Part shown: positions 7,006 to 9,532 of the stretch, piece by piece
Layout: each line of letters starts with the position of its first letter
Position numbering within the stretch: position 1 is the stretch's first letter
Assembly (NCBI GenBank): GCA_019308145.1
Contig: JAFDIG010000064.1
Coordinates: 1-9,532, forward strand
Length of the DNA stretch: 9,532 bases
Direction: 5' to 3'
Source of the DNA: Deltaproteobacteria bacterium
Lineage (GTDB): Bacteria > Desulfobacterota > JAFDIG01
The notes under the pieces: generated by a model
The model's database searches: none
What the model was told of the DNA's origin: nothing
The model's input: the letters and a program-made list of their open reading frames with translations, nothing else
Made by a program: the position numbers and the translations under genes

Positions 7006-7779
7006 TTATTTTTCTTTTTTCTTCTTTTTTCCCTTATCTTTTTCTTCTTTTTTCTCCTCTTCTGGTTTTCTGCCAAATATTTTTGCAACAATTACGCTTG
7101 CTTCAAACAATAACATAAGAGGAAGAGCCATCATAAGCTGAGTAACGATATCTGGTGGAGTGAAAATAGCTGCTAATACAAACATAACCAATATAGCATA
7201 TCTCCTTTTTGAAGAAAGAAAAGTAGAGGTAATAAGACCTATTTTTGCAAGGAAAAATGTTATAAGAGGTATTTCAAATATAAGCCCAAAAGCAATAAGA
7301 AGCTTTGAGCTAAAACTTAAGTAGTCTCTTATACTAGGAAAAGGACGAATATTTTTTGTGGCAAGCCCAAGAAAGAATTTAAATCCATAAGGGAACACCA
7401 CAAAATAACCAAAGCATGCTCCCCCTACAAAAAAGATTGTAGAAAGTAAAACAAATGGTATCACATATTTTTTCTCTTTTGTATATAGTCCAGGGGATAC
7501 AAATTTCCAGAGCTGATAAAAGATAAAAGGTGATGATAAAAAAAGGCCGGCTAAAAAAGCCACTTTTAAATATGTAAAAAAAGGTTCTGTCAAAGAGATA
7601 AAAACCATGCTGCTTCCTTTAGGAAGCACTCTGGTAAGTGGCATTAAAAGGATGTTAAAAAGTTGTTTGGAATATATATAACAAATAACAAAACCTATGC
7701 CTAAAGCGATGGCAGATTTTATTAATCGCGCACGAAGTTCTTCTAAATGTTCAGTAAAGGATAGTCTCTTTTCCTCCAT
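7006..7779 (-). CDS. tatC: Sec-independent protein translocase subunit TatC
   Basis: TatC is the multi-spanning receptor of the twin-arginine translocase and recognises RR signal peptides at the inner membrane. The 257-residue protein has six hydrophobic segments at about 18-37, 66-92, 106-135, 155-178, 192-208 and 213-233. Family landmarks are the N-terminal FTEHLEELRARL (8-19), FVSPGLYTKEKK (93-104) with the Phe93 and Glu102 equivalents of the signal-binding residues, FGLIFEIP with Glu169, and FTPPD with Asp210. After residue 237 a tail of about 20 residues is almost entirely Lys and Glu, longer than in E. coli TatC and likely cytoplasmic. Its coding strand is a long purine tract. The ATG overlaps the tatA stop as TAATG with no clear ribosome site of its own, so translation is probably coupled to tatA. 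Confidence 0.97.
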   Translation of the reverse strand: MEEKRLSFTEHLEELRARLIKSAIALGIGFVICYIYSKQLFNILLMPLTRVLPKGSSMVFISLTEPFFTYLKVAFLAGLFLSSPFIFYQLWKFVSPGLYTKEKKYVIPFVLLSTIFFVGGACFGYFVVFPYGFKFFLGLATKNIRPFPSIRDYLSFSSKLLIAFGLIFEIPLITFFLAKIGLITSTFLSSKRRYAILVMFVLAAIFTPPDIVTQLMMALPLMLLFEASVIVAKIFGRKPEEEKKEEKDKGKKKKKEK

Positions 7780-8150
7780 TATCCAGCAAGATCCTCAGAA
7801 TTATTAGCTTCTTTTTCTTTATTAATAGAAGATTTTTCTTTCTTTTCAGTTTTATTTTTATCAGACTCTTTTTCATCTTTGCCTTCAAAAGATTGTTTTT
7901 CTTCTTTATCTTTGTTATTAGTCTGAGATTTTTCTTCCTTATCTTCAGCAGGTTTAAGTTCTTCTTCTCCCTCCTCCTCTTCTAAAATGGATTCCATATT
8001 AACACTTTCCTTGACATCGTTAGCTGCCTTTTGGAATTCTTTCATTGCTTTTCCAATAGATCTTGCCATTTCTGGTATCTTTTTTGGGCCTACAACCAAC
8101 AGAGCTATAACAAGGATTAAAATTAACTCTTGCATTCCAATAGAAAACAT
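7779..8150 (-). CDS. tatA: Twin-arginine translocase subunit TatA/TatB family
   Basis: This 123-residue protein has the TatA/B plan: a short N-terminal membrane helix at about 6-21, a hinge, an amphipathic helix at about 24-50 and a polar tail. Features are mixed. MFSIGMQELI with Glu8 and the VVGPKKIP hinge resemble TatB, while the overall form is common in single TatA proteins of anaerobic Gram-negatives. It may act alone with TatC as a minimal TatAC pore, unless another tatA or tatB exists elsewhere. From residue 55 on, the tail is low-complexity and dominated by Glu, Lys, Asp, Ser and Asn, which suggests disorder in the cytoplasm. AGGAG at 8164-8160 gives a strong ribosome site nine bases before the ATG. 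It is followed directly by tatC with a one-base overlap. Confidence 0.93.
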   Translation of the reverse strand: MFSIGMQELILILVIALLVVGPKKIPEMARSIGKAMKEFQKAANDVKESVNMESILEEEEGEEELKPAEDKEEKSQTNNKDKEEKQSFEGKDEKESDKNKTEKKEKSSINKEKEANNSEDLAG

Positions 8151-8176
8151 TTTTACCTTCTCCTAAAATTTTTGGT

Positions 8177-8205
8177 TTTATAGCATAATAAAGATGCAAT
8201 TACAA
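8177..8205 (-). promoter_or_regulatory. Candidate sigma70-type promoter for tatAC
   Basis: TTGTAA (8205-8200; four of six matches to the -35 consensus) and TATAAA (8182-8177; five of six to the -10) are separated by exactly 17 bases. The predicted start would be near 8170, giving a short leader that contains the AGGAG ribosome site of tatA. It sits in the only gap between the trmO/methyltransferase pair and tatA, consistent with a separate tatAC(-fabF) unit. Confidence 0.5.
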
Positions 8206-8226
8206 GTATACTACAAAAAGATTTTT

Positions 8227-8862
8227 TTATAACCATAACTTTGTTATTCCGTTCTCTCTTTTTAATTTTCCAAAATAGAGATAAAAGAACTTAAGGTCAT
8301 TCTTAATATATACATGTTGAATTTCAGAAGGATCAAGTGATGATATTTCATCAATAGATATTGATATAGGTAATCTAAAGACAATATCAGAAGTGAGTAA
8401 TTTTTTAATCTTATTATAAAGAAGATCAGCAGGAGGGGTTGTATCCTTCAGTTTATGCGCATGGGTTCTTACATTAGCTTTAGGGGGAGACCAGTCAGGA
8501 TCTGCCATAACCCATTTGATTTCTCCTTTATATCTTTTAAGTATATGATCATCCATTACATCACCAACAATAAATTCGATCTTTTTTAAGACATTTCCTT
8601 TTTTAGCATTAAGATAAGCATTCTTTATTCTTGTTTGATTGTTATCTATTGCGAAAATTTTTTTCATTTTTTGTGCCATTATAATAGTTGTTGCACCTAC
8701 AGCACAGCAGAGTTCTAAACATATTTCAGAATTAATACGCCGAGCAAGATAATCAGCAGCTAAAACATAGTTGCTCATATAAAGAGCATCAATATCACCT
8801 TTTAGAGGAAATTTAAATCCTTTAAAGTTTTCTTTTTGGGATTTGGTTTTATCAATATTCAT
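8227..8862 (-). CDS. Class I SAM-dependent methyltransferase, TGS1 (guanine-N2)-like
   Basis: This is a 211-residue Rossmann-fold methyltransferase. Motif I is CLELCCAVGATT (48-59), the acidic SAM-ribose motif is AIDNN (71-75), and IEFIVGD (95-101) carries the adenine-side Asp101. The probable catalytic motif is ADPDWSPP (120-127). The pattern of a Cys-rich motif I, a NAKKGNV-type helix after motif II and a Trp in the catalytic motif resembles trimethylguanosine synthase-type RNA methyltransferases, whose motif reads SPPWGGP. Here the first Pro-Pro pair is replaced by Pro-Asp, so substrate and activity are uncertain. The start ATG overlaps the trmO end by 11 bases, with AAAGGGA just upstream as ribosome site, so it is almost certainly co-translated with trmO. 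Together they suggest RNA modification, but protein or small-molecule methylation remains possible. I do not recognise a named gene. Confidence 0.75.
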   Translation of the reverse strand: MNIDKTKSQKENFKGFKFPLKGDIDALYMSNYVLAADYLARRINSEICLELCCAVGATTIIMAQKMKKIFAIDNNQTRIKNAYLNAKKGNVLKKIEFIVGDVMDDHILKRYKGEIKWVMADPDWSPPKANVRTHAHKLKDTTPPADLLYNKIKKLLTSDIVFRLPISISIDEISSLDPSEIQHVYIKNDLKFFYLYFGKLKRENGITKLWL

Positions 8863-9340
8863 GTGGTATCCCTTTTATATGAAGGATTAGATGCTCTTTA
8901 TCTTTCATATCTTCTATCCATCCATAGTTAGCATCTTCTTTGGAGTCAAGATCCTTTACATATGGTTTTATATCAAGAAGAGGAGTGCCATCAAAAACAT
9001 CAAGTCCAGAGGTAAAGATTTCATTTTTATTTATTTTTAAAAGCTTGACAATCGAGACACCTATTGGATTTGGCCTTACAGGAGAACGACTTGCAAAAAG
9101 ACCGATTTCTTTTCCATCTGACCATGGAGGAATAACCAACATGGAGAGCCTTCTTTTTACCATGTGTATATAATAGATGAGATAGATATAATTAAAACGG
9201 TTTAATTCCTTTAATCCATCTTCATATTCAGGATCAATTATAACCTTGAATTCTCCAACATCATTTTCTATTGGTTGATAAGGAGCAATATCTTTATACG
9301 GTGTTCTGATTGTGCCTATACTTTTTACCTGAAAAACCAT
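8852..9340 (-). CDS. trmO: tRNA (adenine(37)-N6)-methyltransferase TrmO family (TsaA/YaeB-like), short form
   Basis: TrmO uses SAM to add an N6-methyl group to t6A37 next to the anticodon of tRNAs reading ACY codons. The 162-residue protein shows the family signatures in order: VKSIGTIRTPY (5-15), a Gln in PYQP (20-23), LNRFNYIYLIYYIH (46-59), the hallmark FASRSPVRPNPIGVS (82-96) and LDVFDGTPLLDIKPYV (113-128). It is much shorter than the about 235-residue E. coli enzyme and lacks its C-terminal domain, as many bacterial and archaeal homologues do. AGGAGG at 9355-9350 lies nine bases before the ATG, the best ribosome site in the window. It overlaps the following methyltransferase gene by 11 bases. 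Enzyme activity on t6A is assumed from family membership; some short homologues are uncharacterised. Confidence 0.9.
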   Translation of the reverse strand: MVFQVKSIGTIRTPYKDIAPYQPIENDVGEFKVIIDPEYEDGLKELNRFNYIYLIYYIHMVKRRLSMLVIPPWSDGKEIGLFASRSPVRPNPIGVSIVKLLKINKNEIFTSGLDVFDGTPLLDIKPYVKDLDSKEDANYGWIEDMKDKEHLILHIKGIPHEY

Positions 9341-9532
9341 CTGTTATTTCCTCCTGTAGATTGTTTTGTTGTATTAAGGTGATAAGAAGACATAAAAAAA
9401 CCTGCTTTCTATTTTTTAGTTCCCTATTGAGATTTTTAGCTTTAAAGCCCATATTAAAAAAGAGATAGGAGTAAGGAAGATTAAAAATAATTTTTGGCCT
9501 TCTACAAATTAGTTGCTATTTATGAACTCATT

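Noticed and set aside
8940..9173. Open frame of 77 codons on the plus strand
   Set aside because: It is antisense to the hallmark motifs of trmO and shows no independent gene features.
9300..9460. Short minus-strand frame of roughly 50 codons starting near 9451 and overlapping the trmO start
   Set aside because: It has no Shine-Dalgarno site and no recognisable sequence, and it overlaps a well-supported start with a strong AGGAGG site, so it is probably chance.

Overview
The window is a strongly AT-rich stretch in which every convincing gene lies on the minus strand, so it reads from high to low coordinates. The genes for lipid A and Kdo assembly (lpxB, an MsbA-type flippase, waaA) indicate a Gram-negative, outer-membrane bacterium. 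The AT-richness, the TatA sequence type and the gene content would fit a delta-proteobacterial, Nitrospirota-like or candidate-phylum lineage, but the window alone cannot settle the taxonomy.

Layout in transcription order: trmO (9340-8852) overlaps a class I SAM methyltransferase resembling the TGS1 cap-guanine-N2 family (8862-8227). After a 76-base gap with a plausible sigma70-type promoter come tatA and tatC (8150-7006), joined by a TAATG stop/start overlap. Next is a FabF-type ketoacyl-ACP synthase (6937-5645), best read as starting at a rare ATT codon. It ends in a 15-bp inverted repeat that contains its stop codon. After a 166-base AT-rich gap comes a HAD phosphatase (5478-4819), then lpxB (4769-3636), a 201-base gap with several dyad elements, msbA (3434-1665), waaA (1542-232) and a nitrilase-superfamily gene that runs off the left edge (218 to below 1).

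Functionally the left half is an envelope block. LpxB makes the lipid A disaccharide, WaaA adds Kdo on the cytoplasmic face, and the MsbA-like exporter flips the product. FabF could supply acyl chains for lipid A or phospholipids. TatA and TatC move folded proteins across the inner membrane. TrmO and its partner point to RNA modification. There is no lpxK, kdsA/kdsB or lpxA/C/D in the window.

The 192 bases at the right edge (9341-9532) hold the trmO leader, with a strong Shine-Dalgarno site, and no gene I can support. The 122 bases at 1543-1664 are nearly pure A/T with no gene. I see no mobile element, CRISPR array, tRNA or rRNA. I did not find a convincing new multi-gene system. The best leads are the ATT start of fabF, the stop-codon-embedded and dyad elements after fabF and lpxB, the TrmO/methyltransferase pair, and the matching charged tails on TatA and TatC.
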